Positions 9,636 through 18,354 are shown, counted from the stretch's first letter. The stretch: 64,000 bases of DNA from Flavobacterium sp. JAS (GCF_020991455.1 NZ_JAJMOX010000009.1:1-64000), one strand, 5' to 3'. Notes: a model not told the origin generated them from the letters alone. Numbers and translations: made by a program.

Positions 9636-10139
9636 ATGATATTAGCATTTGATACTTATTACTTTGACGGAAAAGCAAAAACCGTTTGTCTTGAATTTAC
9701 AGAGTGGAACCAAAGTGAAAACTTTAAAGTTCACACCGAAATAATTGACAATGTAGAAGAATATATTCCGGGAGAATTTTACAAAAGAGAACTTCCATGC
9801 ATTCTGAGTCTATTAAATAAAATGGATTTAACAAATCTTGAAGTCATTATTGTAGACGGATTTGTTTATCTGGACGACGAAAAGAAATACGGTTTAGGCG
9901 GTCATTTATACGAAAAACTAAACAAGAAAACTCCAATAATTGGGGTTGCCAAAACAAATTTTGCTTCGATTGAAAAAGACAAAAAGAGTTTGATCAGGGG
10001 CGAAAGTGTAAAACCATTATATGTCACAGCAATTGGAATTGAATTGGAAGACGCTTTCCAAAAAGTAGAAAGTATGGCTGGCGAATTTAGAATGCCAACT
10101 TTATTGAGGGAAATGGATCGATTGACGAAGGAAATATAA
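9636..10139 (+). CDS. Short endonuclease V family protein
   Basis: 167 aa, shorter than typical Nfi (about 220 aa). Recognisable elements in order are the N-terminal strand with Asp (LAFDTYYFDG), the segment YIPGEFYKRELPCIL matching the PGxLxxRExP region of EndoV, VDGFVYLDD for the VDG metal-binding strand, the G-L-G-x-H-L box, and GVAKTNF for the GVAK loop. EndoV cleaves near deaminated bases (inosine) in DNA or RNA using acidic metal ligands; Asp6, Glu50 and Asp74 are the likely equivalents. The gene stands alone, with a TATATTAG -7-like box upstream. Confidence 0.82.
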   Translation: MILAFDTYYFDGKAKTVCLEFTEWNQSENFKVHTEIIDNVEEYIPGEFYKRELPCILSLLNKMDLTNLEVIIVDGFVYLDDEKKYGLGGHLYEKLNKKTPIIGVAKTNFASIEKDKKSLIRGESVKPLYVTAIGIELEDAFQKVESMAGEFRMPTLLREMDRLTKEI

Positions 10140-10277
10140 ATTAGCGTTTTTGTTTAATTGTATTAAACATAAGTGTTTTAAAAAATCTGTTAAATTTAAT
10201 TTCTTCTTCCATAAGATTTTTTAAATTAGCATTAAGTATGAATTTTAATACACAACAGTAATTAAAACAGATTATCG

Positions 10278-10871
10278 ATGAGCCCGAATAACTCAAATCC
10301 AAAAGTTGATTTTTACTTTGATAAAGCCGAAAAGTGGCAAAAAGAATTGGAACAATTACGTGCAATTGCGCTAGATTGCCAACTTACGGAAGAATTAAAA
10401 TGGGGCACTCCATGTTATACTTTAGGAGATAGAAATATTGTTTTAATACATGATTTTAAAGAATATTGTGCGTTTTTGTTTTTTAAAGGCGCTTTGCTAA
10501 AAGACACCGATAATATTTTAATTCAACAATCAGATAATGTACAGGCTGGGCGCCAGATCAGGTTTACAAATCTTAAGGAAATAACAGATCAGAAAGATAT
10601 TTTGAAAACCTACATTTATCAGGCTATTGAAGTAGAAAAAGCAGGTTTGAAAGTAGATTTGAAAGAAACAGCTGAATTTGAAGTTTCAGAAGAATTTCAG
10701 AAAAAACTGGACGAAATGCCCGACTTAAAAAAAGCATTTCATTCCTTAACTCCCGGACGACAAAGAGGCTATTTGTTACATTTCTCTCAGCCGAAACAAT
10801 CTAAAACGAGAGAATCAAGAGTCGAAAAAAATATACCCAATATTCTGGACGGAAAAGGATTGAACGATTAA
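10278..10871 (+). CDS. YdeI-like protein with DUF1801 and OmpD-associated C-terminal domain
   Basis: 197 aa. The N-terminal half (about 10-125) has the DUF1801 signature (FYFDKAEKWQKELEQLR, then ELKWGTPCYTL). The C-terminal part (about 135-190) carries the YdeI/OmpD-associated segment F-x-x-L-(T/S)-P-(G/S)-R-(Q/R)-R-x-Y, here FHSLTPGRQRGYLLH. This combination is common in soil Bacteroidota. A role in bacteriocin or peptide resistance has been proposed for YdeI homologues, but no biochemical activity is established. Confidence 0.85.
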   Translation: MSPNNSNPKVDFYFDKAEKWQKELEQLRAIALDCQLTEELKWGTPCYTLGDRNIVLIHDFKEYCAFLFFKGALLKDTDNILIQQSDNVQAGRQIRFTNLKEITDQKDILKTYIYQAIEVEKAGLKVDLKETAEFEVSEEFQKKLDEMPDLKKAFHSLTPGRQRGYLLHFSQPKQSKTRESRVEKNIPNILDGKGLND

Positions 10872-10928
10872 TTTGGGAATGTAGATAAACTCAAAAATTA
10901 TTTAGAAACACAAATAGGCTAATAAAAT

Positions 10929-11492
10929 ATGGGAGTCAACAAGAAATTATCATCAGATCAACAAGAAGAATTATTTAGCGTTCTGGAAGCTCGTTTTGAG
11001 AACAATCTTAATCGCCATAAAGGAATTGAATGGGATAAAGTAAGAATAAAATTATTGGCAAATCCTGATAAAATTTGGTCACTTGACGAAATGGAAAGAA
11101 CCGAAGGAGAACCGGACGTTGTAGGTTTTGACGAGAAAACAGGTGAATATATTTTCTATGATTGTTCTGCCGAAAGTCCAAAAGGACGCAGAAGTATTTG
11201 TTACGATCATGAAGCACTCGAGAAAAGAAAAGAACATAAACCGCAAAACAGCGCTATAAATATGGCTGCCGAAATGGGGATTGAAATCCTGACGGAATCA
11301 CAATATCGCGAATTACAAAAACTCGGAAAATTTGATGCAAAAACGTCAAGCTGGATTATAACGACTCCGGAAATCAGAAAACTTGGCGGTGCATTATTTG
11401 CCGATTTTAGATATAATACTGTTTTTGTTTATCATAACGGAGCAGATTCTTATTATGCCGCAAGAGGATTTCGTGGTTCGTTGAGAGTATAA
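10929..11492 (+). CDS. DUF4256 domain-containing protein
   Basis: 187 aa covering the whole DUF4256 family length. Typical elements are the start KKLSSDQQEELFSVLEARF, the central MERTEGEPDVVGFD, the segment YDCSAESPKGRRSICYD, and NSAINMAAEMGIEILTE. The function of DUF4256 is unknown; the protein looks soluble. It follows the YdeI-like gene by 57 bases and may share its transcript. A dispersed repeat lies immediately downstream. Confidence 0.88.
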   Translation: MGVNKKLSSDQQEELFSVLEARFENNLNRHKGIEWDKVRIKLLANPDKIWSLDEMERTEGEPDVVGFDEKTGEYIFYDCSAESPKGRRSICYDHEALEKRKEHKPQNSAINMAAEMGIEILTESQYRELQKLGKFDAKTSSWIITTPEIRKLGGALFADFRYNTVFVYHNGADSYYAARGFRGSLRV

Positions 11493-11512
11493 ATTAAATT
11501 TTATAGGTTTTA

Positions 11513-11612
11513 TTTGAAGCTAATCCAGCCATACATTATATCTTTTATGACTCCCGATAGCTATCGGGACCGCCATAAAAGGATACCATTTCTGTCTGGG
11601 CTAAAACACAGT
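11513..11612. repeat. Dispersed palindromic intergenic repeat (cruciform)
   Basis: The core is a perfect 18-base palindrome, TCCCGATAGCTATCGGGA, at 11552-11569. It sits in a larger inverted repeat (TATCTTTTATG at 11539-11549 against CATAAAAGGATA at 11574-11585). The flanks (gaagctaatccagc on the left, tctgtctgggcta on the right) resemble an interspersed repeat I recognise from Flavobacterium intergenic DNA. A short open frame across it (11514-11723) is not a credible gene. Confidence 0.6.
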
Positions 11613-11755
11613 TTCATAAGAAATCTAGTGTTTTATAATAACACACTAATTAAAAATTGTGCTGTCGTCATTTTGGCTACTAAAAGAACCAAACAGGCTA
11701 CATTAAAGCTTCTGTTTCTATAGACTTTTGCATTGTGATCTTAAAACAAGAAAAA

Positions 11756-12562
11756 ATGCAAAAGACAATTTTTATTACAGGCGCTTCATCGGGATTAGGA
11801 AAAGCTACGGCAAAATTATTTCATAGCAAAGGCTGGCAAGTAATTGCAACGATGCGTAATCCTGAAAAAGAAACCGAATTAAACCAGTTAGAAAACGTGA
11901 TTTTACTTCCGCTTGACGTAACTAATTCGGAACAAATTAATGCTACAATTCAAAAAGTTACCAATTTATATTCGATAGATATTGTTATGAACAATGCCGG
12001 TTACGGATTAATTGGCGCTTTAGAATCTTTATGCGATGAGCAAATTCACCGCCAAATCACCACAAATTTACTAGGAGTTATCCGGGTTTCAAAAGCTTTT
12101 ACGCCTCATTTCAGAGCTAAAAAAAGTGGTGTTTTTCTAAATATTTCTTCAACATTTGGATTAATCGGATTTCCAACTTGTTCCATATATAGTGCTACAA
12201 AATTTGCTGTCGATGGTTTTTCAGAAAGTATGGCTTATGAATTGGTACAATTTAATACACAAGTAAAAGTAATTGCGCCTGGCGGAATGCAAACTGATTT
12301 TGCCATTCGATCTATGGAAGTTGGGCAACACGACGCTTACGTAAAATTGACCGAAGAAGTAAGCAAAGGCTACAGCGCTGAACAAATTGCAAATTACAGT
12401 AAGGTAGAAGATATCGCTCAAATCGTGTACGAAGCTGCGACAGATAATAAAAATCAATTGAGATATATTGCCGGAAATGATGCTAATGCTTTGTACGACG
12501 AAAGAATGAAATCAGGCGCAGAATCGCAAGTGCAGAATATCAAAGCAATGTTTACTTTTTAA
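11756..12562 (+). CDS. SDR family oxidoreductase
   Basis: 268 aa from ATG 11756; an in-frame GTG at 11735 is rejected because the Rossmann strand starts directly after the ATG. Features are the cofactor loop TGASSGLGKAT (TGxxxGxG), NNAGYG, the catalytic Ser in NISSTFGLIG, and the YxxxK pair in YSATKFA. The Arg after the first strand (MRNPEK) suggests NADP(H). The overall type is the classical short-chain dehydrogenase with an insertion before the C-terminus, often annotated as oxidoreductase of unknown substrate. It is followed 12 bases later by a small ABM-like gene and then an AraC regulator on the same strand. Confidence 0.9.
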   Translation: MQKTIFITGASSGLGKATAKLFHSKGWQVIATMRNPEKETELNQLENVILLPLDVTNSEQINATIQKVTNLYSIDIVMNNAGYGLIGALESLCDEQIHRQITTNLLGVIRVSKAFTPHFRAKKSGVFLNISSTFGLIGFPTCSIYSATKFAVDGFSESMAYELVQFNTQVKVIAPGGMQTDFAIRSMEVGQHDAYVKLTEEVSKGYSAEQIANYSKVEDIAQIVYEAATDNKNQLRYIAGNDANALYDERMKSGAESQVQNIKAMFTF

Positions 12563-12574
12563 TTTAGAGAAGTT

Positions 12575-12880
12575 ATGAAAAATCAAGCCATAGAATTGAC
12601 TACTTTTAAACTTAACGGTTTTACGATCGAGCAATTTATTGCAGCTAATAAAGAAGTAGACGAATTCCTGAAACGTCAGGAAGGATTTAGATCCAGAAGT
12701 ATTTTGGAACTCAAACAAGGTGTTGTTTACGATATGCTTATTTGGGATAGTAAGGAACAAGGAACTGCCGCAATGCACCAATTAATGACAGAACTTAGTG
12801 ATTCAGTCGTTCATGATATGATTGATCAAAGTACCGTGAGTTGGAATATTGCAACAATAGAACATTTTGTAAATTTGTAA
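12575..12880 (+). CDS. Small ABM-like (dimeric alpha/beta-barrel) protein
   Basis: 101 aa. Length and pattern (strand ELTTFKLNG, helix TIEQFIAANKEVDEFLKRQ, strand GFRSRSILEL, strand VYDMLIWDS, helix KEQGTAAMHQLM) fit the antibiotic-biosynthesis-monooxygenase/ferredoxin-like barrel superfamily. Members act as small oxygenases, heme-binding or stress proteins, so the activity is open. It lies between an SDR enzyme and an AraC regulator in one apparent operon, which suggests a shared catabolic or detoxification role. Confidence 0.7.
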   Translation: MKNQAIELTTFKLNGFTIEQFIAANKEVDEFLKRQEGFRSRSILELKQGVVYDMLIWDSKEQGTAAMHQLMTELSDSVVHDMIDQSTVSWNIATIEHFVNL

Positions 12881-12897
12881 AAAGAGGTATTGAAACA

Positions 12898-13812
12898 ATG
12901 AAAGATCAACCAAAAATATTCAACAACATATCTGAATTGCATAAAGCGATGGGACAACCCAAACCTATGCATCCACTTATTAGTATTCTGAATTATGGCG
13001 AAGCGGTTTTTGATCCTAAAGATTTTGAAAAAGGTATTATTTTGAATTTTTACAAGATATCTTTCAAAACTAATTTTATAGGGAAATTGCGCTACGGACA
13101 TGGTTTTTATGATTTTGAAGAAGGCGGAATGTCATTTGTATCACCAGGACAAATTTTGCGTATGCAGGATGAAGAAGCTGATTATAGCGGAATGTCATTG
13201 CATATTCATCCAGATTTTTTTAGACCTTACTCTTTAAATATCACTATAAAAAAATACGGCTTTTTTGGTTATTCTGCTTCTGAAGCATTGTACTTATCAG
13301 AGAAAGAGAAAGAAACGATTTTGGGTGTTTTTGCAAATATTCAGAATGAATTGAATGAACGAATTGATAATTTTAGCCAGGATGTGATTATATCACAAAT
13401 CGAACTTTTACTCAATTATAGTAACCGCTTTTACAACCGTCAGTTCTTAACTCGAAAAGCGATTAATAATGATGTACTCGCAAAACTGGAAACGTTATTG
13501 AATACTTATTTTGATGACGAAAAAACGGTTCTAAACGGAATCCCAACTGTACAATTTGTTGCCGATGAATTGAAACTTTCTCCAAGATATCTGAGTGATT
13601 TACTTAGAAATGTTTGTGGTCAGAATACACAGCAATTTATTCATGATAAATTAATTGAGAAAGCAAAAGAATATATTGCAACGGGAACATTATCTGTTTC
13701 TGAGATCGCTTATAAATTAGGTTTTGAACATCCACAATCGTTCAATAAATTGTTTAAGAAAAAAACAAATAGTAGTCCAATTGCCTTTAAAGAATCATTT
13801 TATAAAAATTAA
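12898..13812 (+). CDS. AraC family transcriptional regulator
   Basis: 304 aa from ATG 12898, 17 bases after the previous stop. An upstream in-frame TTG would overlap the preceding gene and is rejected. The N-terminal cupin-like region (about 1-165) is of the type seen in Bacteroidota AraC proteins (FVSPGQILRMQ, LHIHPDFF). The C-terminal pair of helix-turn-helices is clear: VQFVADELKLSPRYLSDLLR and VSEIAYKLGFEHPQSFNKLF. It probably controls its own operon with the SDR and ABM-like genes in response to a small molecule. Confidence 0.92.
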   Translation: MKDQPKIFNNISELHKAMGQPKPMHPLISILNYGEAVFDPKDFEKGIILNFYKISFKTNFIGKLRYGHGFYDFEEGGMSFVSPGQILRMQDEEADYSGMSLHIHPDFFRPYSLNITIKKYGFFGYSASEALYLSEKEKETILGVFANIQNELNERIDNFSQDVIISQIELLLNYSNRFYNRQFLTRKAINNDVLAKLETLLNTYFDDEKTVLNGIPTVQFVADELKLSPRYLSDLLRNVCGQNTQQFIHDKLIEKAKEYIATGTLSVSEIAYKLGFEHPQSFNKLFKKKTNSSPIAFKESFYKN

Positions 13813-13842
13813 TTCCGTTTTAAAAACAGATTTAGAATCATA

Positions 13843-13878
13843 AAAAAAACTCCATCTGCTGCGGCTGATGGAGTTTTT
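13843..13878. terminator. Bidirectional terminator between AraC and PepSY-like genes
   Basis: AAACTCCATC and GATGGAGTTT pair around a TGCTGCGGCT loop, with an A run before and a T run after. It separates two convergent genes and can serve both. Confidence 0.85.
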
Positions 13879-13882
13879 AGTT

Positions 13883-14317
13883 TTAATCTTTTTTACCTTT
13901 TATAAACTTTCCTTCTTTGGTAAATTCAAGATCAATTTTGTTTGTCAAATCTACATCGAGATCTTTGTGACCATAATCAATGTGTGTAATTTTTTCGTTA
14001 GGATAATTTTTTGCCACATAATCTTTAATTGATTTCGGAATAAAATCTGTCGGAATTGGTTTGCCTTCTCCATCAACTTCCCGATAAGAACCGTCTTTCC
14101 AAAATTCAACTTCAGTACCGTCTTTAAGTATGACTTCGTAACCTTTTTCGCCATGTTCAGCATCTTTCTTTGCAGTAACAACTGTGGTGTGACTAAAATA
14201 TTTTAGAAGAAAATCCTGAGATGCTTTTGGTAATTCAGAGGTTTTAATTTTCTTTTGAGCGTGTGCCGATAGTACAAAACCTAGTAACAATGCGGCAAGA
14301 ATGATTCTCGTTTTCAT
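13883..14317 (-). CDS. PepSY-like secreted protein
   Basis: 144 aa with a clear signal peptide (basic MKTR, hydrophobic core, cleavage after SAHA). The mature part contains two half-repeats of the PepSY-like (PF11396) form. Each has a helix of the type LPKASQDFLLKYF or IPKSIKDYVAKNY followed by strands ending in a V-x-L/D-G-T-E-(V/L)-E-F pattern (DGTEVEFWKDG, NKIDLEFTKEG). Bacteroidota encode many such periplasmic proteins; roles in binding or inhibiting extracytoplasmic enzymes are proposed but unproven. Monocistronic. Confidence 0.85.
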   Translation of the reverse strand: MKTRIILAALLLGFVLSAHAQKKIKTSELPKASQDFLLKYFSHTTVVTAKKDAEHGEKGYEVILKDGTEVEFWKDGSYREVDGEGKPIPTDFIPKSIKDYVAKNYPNEKITHIDYGHKDLDVDLTNKIDLEFTKEGKFIKGKKD

Positions 14318-14535
14318 AGTTTGCGTATTTTAAGGTTGTCGTAAAAGCTAATTTACGATAAGTAAAATCGCATTCAAATCAATTTAAGAAAGCTTTAGTT
14401 TAATGTTAGGGATTTTTGTGTAAATTTAATTTTATGTAACAACGATATCACTTAAAGAAAAAAATGTAAAATCTAAGTTCGTGTTTTTGTTTAGTTGAGA
14501 ATAAAAGTATAATGTTCAATAACCTGTAATTTCGA

Positions 14536-15171
14536 ATGAATAGTACTGAAAATAAATCAAAGAATAAAGTGCTTTTTGCTTCCATAACAGCTTTTTTTGC
14601 CTGGTTTGCAATTCTGTTTCAACTCTATCTTACGGAGGGAACGGTGATTAATTTTCTTAGTTATTTTACTATTTTGTCTAATTTGTTAATTGCATTGTGC
14701 GTAACATTTTCGGTCTTTTTATCACAAACAAAAACAGGAATATTCTTTTCTGGCATTTCTGTTCAAACGGCGATTACTCTTTATATATTTATTGTTGCCT
14801 TGGTTTATAATGTTGTTTTGCGCGGAATGTGGATTGTAACAGGCTGGCAATTGATTGTTGATAATCTGCTTCATGTTTTAAATCCAATTTTATATATTTT
14901 ATATTGGTTCATCTTTGCTTCAAAAGAAAAATTAACCTGGAAAAACGGTGTTTATTGGACTTATTTTCCTTTGGGTTATTTGATTTATTCTTTAATTCGC
15001 GGCTCTGTTGTAAACTGGTACCCGTATCCTTTTTTGAATGTGACGAATCTCGGCTATAAAAAGGTTTTGATAAATGTTAGCTTCATGATTGTTCTGTTTT
15101 TTATTACAGGATTATTATTAATTGCGATCAACAATAAGTTTAGAAATAATAAATACTCTTCTTCTAAATAA
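14536..15171 (+). CDS. Pr6Pr family integral membrane protein
   Basis: 211 aa with six predicted hydrophobic helices spread along the length, as expected for the Pr6Pr (FAR-17a/AIG1-like) family. Family-like segments include FFAWFAILFQLYL, FTILSNLL, YNVVLRGMW, DNLLHVLNPILYILYW and YFPLGYLIYSLIRG with the following WYPYPFL. The conserved Thr/Asn and the His in the middle helices match eukaryotic relatives that hydrolyse fatty-acid esters of hydroxy fatty acids, but bacterial members have no established function. A TAATTTCG -7-like box is only a few bases from the start codon. Confidence 0.83.
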   Translation: MNSTENKSKNKVLFASITAFFAWFAILFQLYLTEGTVINFLSYFTILSNLLIALCVTFSVFLSQTKTGIFFSGISVQTAITLYIFIVALVYNVVLRGMWIVTGWQLIVDNLLHVLNPILYILYWFIFASKEKLTWKNGVYWTYFPLGYLIYSLIRGSVVNWYPYPFLNVTNLGYKKVLINVSFMIVLFFITGLLLIAINNKFRNNKYSSSK

Positions 15172-15234
15172 TTTCAGATGACTAATGCTTAGTTATTTTA
15201 CGAATGTAAATTGTATAATGACTGCATTCGTTTT

Positions 15235-15269
15235 TTTGCCAAATGACAAATCCTTCCAAAATAACTTTG
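15235..15269 (+). promoter_or_regulatory. Bacteroidota promoter overlapped by an operator-like palindrome
   Basis: TTTG at 15235 and TAACTTTG at 15262-15269 match the TTTG, about 20 bp, TAnnTTTG promoter with 23 bases between. The near-palindrome TTTGCCAAATGACAAA (15235-15250) lies over the -33 element. A matching palindrome, TTTGTCAAATGGCAAA, lies at 15861-15876 before the next gene. The arrangement fits autorepression by the Crp/Fnr-type protein encoded just downstream. Confidence 0.6.
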
Positions 15270-15283
15270 ATTAACTTGCAGTT

Positions 15284-15853
15284 ATGAAAGAATTTATAGA
15301 CTACCTATTACAATTTGGAGATTTAAATCAGCAACAACTTGATTTAATTACGAAGAAAGCAACTGAATTAAATCTTCAAAAAGACGAGTATTTTTCTGAA
15401 GCGGGAAAGATTGCTCAACAGGTTGGTTTTATTTTAGACGGAATCGTACGAATTTGCTATTATAATAATAAAGGAGAAGAAATTACCACATATTTTATTG
15501 ACGAAAATAATCTTATAGTCGATTTCGAAAGTTTCGAAAATGATATTTCTTCAAATGTTTACGTTCAGGCAACTACTGATTGTAAGTTATTAGTTTTCTC
15601 AAAAAAAGACTGGCGAGAACTTTTAGAGACTATTATTCCGTGGGAAGGTATTGTGCATAAAATTATTTCAAAAAAAATGAGACAAAAAGTAAATAGAATA
15701 AGTCGGTTAGTTTCAGAAGATGCAACAACACGTTATTTGGAGTTTTTGGAAATTTATCCCAATGTTGTCAATCGAGTTCCACTTTCTTACGTCGCTTCTT
15801 ATTTAGGAGTTACACAATCTTCCTTAAGCAGAATCAGGAAAAATATACGTTAA
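15284..15853 (+). CDS. Crp/Fnr family transcriptional regulator
   Basis: 189 aa. The N-terminal cyclic-nucleotide-binding-like barrel (about 20-115) contains YFSEAGKIAQQVGFILDGIVRI. A long dimer helix follows, then a short C-terminal HTH with VASYLGVTQSSLSRIRK. No conserved cAMP-contact Arg or Fe-S cysteines are visible, so the ligand is unknown. This Bacteroidota subgroup typically controls one neighbouring gene, here probably the SDR oxidoreductase starting at 15932, since both have the same palindrome upstream. Confidence 0.9.
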   Translation: MKEFIDYLLQFGDLNQQQLDLITKKATELNLQKDEYFSEAGKIAQQVGFILDGIVRICYYNNKGEEITTYFIDENNLIVDFESFENDISSNVYVQATTDCKLLVFSKKDWRELLETIIPWEGIVHKIISKKMRQKVNRISRLVSEDATTRYLEFLEIYPNVVNRVPLSYVASYLGVTQSSLSRIRKNIR

Positions 15854-15860
15854 ATCGCTT

Positions 15861-15876
15861 TTTGTCAAATGGCAAA
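15861..15876 (+). promoter_or_regulatory. Operator-like palindrome upstream of the SDR gene
   Basis: TTTGTCAAATGGCAAA is almost the reverse complement of the site at 15235-15250 (TTTGCCAAATGACAAA): both read TTTGYCA, two bases, TGRCAAA. It is 55 bases before the SDR start codon. The two copies bracket the Crp/Fnr gene, which makes them good candidate binding sites for its product. Confidence 0.55.
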
Positions 15877-15931
15877 TGATTTTGTTTTGAAACGAATGAC
15901 CTTTACTTCAATAATTTAAAAGATAAGAAAA

Positions 15932-16669
15932 ATGAAATCAGTATTAATTACAGGAGCAAATAGAAGTATAGGATTAGAAATTACAAAACAACTTTCAAAA
16001 AAAGGTTTGTTTGTTTATTTAGGAACCCGCGATCTTGAAAAAGGAAACGCAGTAGTAAAAGAATTAAACGAAAATGGATTCGAAAACATCAAAGCCATTC
16101 AAATTGATGTTACAAATCCGGATTCAATTGCAACCGCAAAAAGTATTGTCGAAAAAGAACAAGGCAAATTAGACATATTAATCAATAATGCAGGAATAAG
16201 CGGTGAATTTCCTCAAAGCGCCTTTGATGCGCCAATAAAAGATATTCAGAATGTATTCGACACCAACTTTTTTGGTGTTATAAGTGTTACGCAGGTATTT
16301 TTAGAATTGCTTAGAAAATCAGAAAGCCCAAGGATTAGTAATATTACGTCAGGACTTGGATCTTTAACATTACATAGTGATCCAAATTGGAAATATTATA
16401 ATTTTAAAGCCACAAGTTATGTGACATCAAAAGCAGCTTTGAATGCTTACACGATTATATTGGCTTATGAACTTAGAGATTTACCATTTAAAGTAAATGT
16501 AATTGATCCTGGTTTTACAGCAACAGATTTTAATCATCATCGTGGACCTGGAACTGTAGAAAGCGCAGCAAGTTTTATCATTAAACATACAGATACAGAT
16601 GAAAATGGACCAACAGGGAAATTTTTTAGTAATGATATTGAGGACGAAACAGGAATTAGTCCGTGGTAA
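15932..16669 (+). CDS. SDR family NAD(P)-dependent oxidoreductase (carbonyl-reductase-like)
   Basis: 245 aa. Visible are the cofactor loop TGANRSIGLEI, DVTNPDS for the adenine-binding Asp, NNAGISGEF, the Ser of NITSGLGSL, and Tyr/Lys in YVTSKAALN. The body resembles plant and animal carbonyl-reductase-type SDRs (long loop between Ser and Tyr, PGFTATDFN). The natural substrate is not predictable. A palindrome shared with the promoter of the preceding Crp/Fnr gene suggests it is that regulator's target. Confidence 0.9.
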   Translation: MKSVLITGANRSIGLEITKQLSKKGLFVYLGTRDLEKGNAVVKELNENGFENIKAIQIDVTNPDSIATAKSIVEKEQGKLDILINNAGISGEFPQSAFDAPIKDIQNVFDTNFFGVISVTQVFLELLRKSESPRISNITSGLGSLTLHSDPNWKYYNFKATSYVTSKAALNAYTIILAYELRDLPFKVNVIDPGFTATDFNHHRGPGTVESAASFIIKHTDTDENGPTGKFFSNDIEDETGISPW

Positions 16670-16750
16670 TTGTTATGATTCTAAAGGTCGAAAGAATTGA
16701 GTTTTTCTTGCGACCTTTAGAAAATAAAATACATAAGTAAAAGTAATATC

Positions 16751-17356
16751 ATGGCAGAATTCTGGGAAGATAATTTTATTGAAAAACAAGAAATGTGGGG
16801 ACTTGAACCGTCTAAGTCTGCAATATTGGCAAAGGTTTTTTTTGTTGAGAACTCCATAAAAAATATTCTGATTCCAGGAATTGGCTACGGAAGAAATGCA
16901 CAAGTTTTTAGAGAAAACGGAATTACGGTAACGGGAATCGAAATATCAAAAACAGCAATTGATCTTGCAGCAAAACATTTTGGTACAGATTTGAAAATTT
17001 ATCACGGTTCTGTGACCGATATGCCTTTTGATAATAACCATTATGATGGAATATTCTGTTATGCGTTAATTCATTTATTAGATAGCGACGAAAGAAAAAA
17101 ACTAATCAGGGATTGCTATAATCAATTATCAGAGAATGGTTTCATGATTTTTACAGCAATTACAAAAGAAGCTCAGACTTACAGAAAAGGAAACTTTGTA
17201 AGCAAAGATCGCTATGAAATATTTGATGGAGTCAAAATGTTCTTTTATGATAAAGAATCAGTTCATACTGAGTTTGATCAATTTGGATTATTGGAAATCA
17301 TAGAATTGGATGAAAGTTTTCCGTTCTTTTTTATAAAATGTAAAAAAATGAAATAA
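16751..17356 (+). CDS. Class I SAM-dependent methyltransferase (TehB/TPMT-like)
   Basis: 201 aa. Motif I is ILIPGIGYGRNAQVF, the acidic end of strand 2 is VTGIEIS, motif II-like is GSVTDMPFDNNHYDGIFCY, and post-motif is LSENGFMIFT. The opening residues EFWEDNFIEKQEMWG resemble thiopurine or tellurite methyltransferases, which detoxify small thiols or metalloids. The start ATG 16751 leaves the motif order intact. The gene appears monocistronic, downstream of the SDR. Confidence 0.87.
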   Translation: MAEFWEDNFIEKQEMWGLEPSKSAILAKVFFVENSIKNILIPGIGYGRNAQVFRENGITVTGIEISKTAIDLAAKHFGTDLKIYHGSVTDMPFDNNHYDGIFCYALIHLLDSDERKKLIRDCYNQLSENGFMIFTAITKEAQTYRKGNFVSKDRYEIFDGVKMFFYDKESVHTEFDQFGLLEIIELDESFPFFFIKCKKMK

Positions 17357-17431
17357 AGTTTTTGTTGGGTTCAGATTGTTTTGTGTTATTGATGTTAAAA
17401 TTCTATATTCGTGATAACAATTAACTAACCA

Positions 17432-18271
17432 ATGAAATTAAAAAGATTTTTTTCAAGCGAATTATTATATGTTATAATTTGTCTGTCCTCCTTATTTTGC
17501 AATGCACAAAATAATAAAACCTATCAAAAAACAGAACTGACCATTATTGGGACTGTTCATTTTCCAACCAAGAATATAAATGCAGATACTATTTATTCGG
17601 CTTTAGAAAGATTGAAGCCTGATATCATCTTGATGGAATCTGATAATAGTAACTTCAATTCAGATTTTACTTTTAAGAAAACTTACGATGAAAATGAATG
17701 GAACGCTATTATAAAATACAGGACTAATTTTAAAAATGTGTTATGCAGACCAATTGAATTTGAAGGAAGAAATGATTATAGAAAAACAAACGGAATTCAG
17801 AATGTAGACGTTGTTTTTAATGAAATTAATCTTTTAGATTCTTTAAATCTACTTTCGGTAAAACATAAAAAAATATGGGCGAGATTTGTTGAGTTAGCCA
17901 ATTTTTTAAGCGAATTTGACAATAGCTCTTTAAAAGAAATAAATTCGGTTTCTGTAGAAAATTTGGTTCGCGAAAGACAGTTTTATCAGTATCAGAAATT
18001 AAAAGAAATTGTAGATGAAAATGATGAATTTGCAAAGCTAAAAGTGAATACGGCAAGTAAAGAATCAATTTCGTACAGAGAAATGTATAATAGATATTGT
18101 TATTTTGAGGAATTAAGAAACAGGACAATAATTGAGAATATTCTAAAATGGAAGGCCAAATTTCCAAATAAAAAAATTGTGACTTTAATTGGTTTCTATC
18201 ATAAGTACTTTTTAACAAACGAGTTGAAATGGAAACAGAAAGAAAATGATTTTGAATTGAAAGTATATTAG
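17432..18271 (+). CDS. Secreted TraB/ChaN-like protein of unknown function
   Basis: 279 aa with an N-terminal hydrophobic signal (about 8-24, ending CNAQ). The mature protein starts with a strand and GTVHF motif (TIIGTVHFPTKN), has an acidic ILMES, and ends with IVTLIGFYHKYFL. A GxxH near the N-terminus, a central E/R-rich helical part, and G-x-x-H near the C-terminus are the hallmarks of the TraB/TIKI/ChaN superfamily, which includes metal-dependent proteases and heme-binding proteins. Assignment is at superfamily level only. TATATTCG upstream could be its -7 element. Confidence 0.65.
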   Translation: MKLKRFFSSELLYVIICLSSLFCNAQNNKTYQKTELTIIGTVHFPTKNINADTIYSALERLKPDIILMESDNSNFNSDFTFKKTYDENEWNAIIKYRTNFKNVLCRPIEFEGRNDYRKTNGIQNVDVVFNEINLLDSLNLLSVKHKKIWARFVELANFLSEFDNSSLKEINSVSVENLVRERQFYQYQKLKEIVDENDEFAKLKVNTASKESISYREMYNRYCYFEELRNRTIIENILKWKAKFPNKKIVTLIGFYHKYFLTNELKWKQKENDFELKVY

Positions 18272-18354
18272 AGATAAAATCAAAAGCCCGTAATAATCAT
18301 ACCGACTATAATAGTTCATAAATTTGTAGATAGAGAATTAAAAAACAATCAAAT

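Noticed and set aside
11514-11723. 69-aa open frame downstream of DUF4256
   Set aside because: It runs through the dispersed palindromic repeat, lacks family features and has no supporting start region.
17826-18218. Antisense frame of 130 aa opposite the TraB-like gene
   Set aside because: The forward protein has a signal peptide and superfamily motifs; the reverse frame has none.
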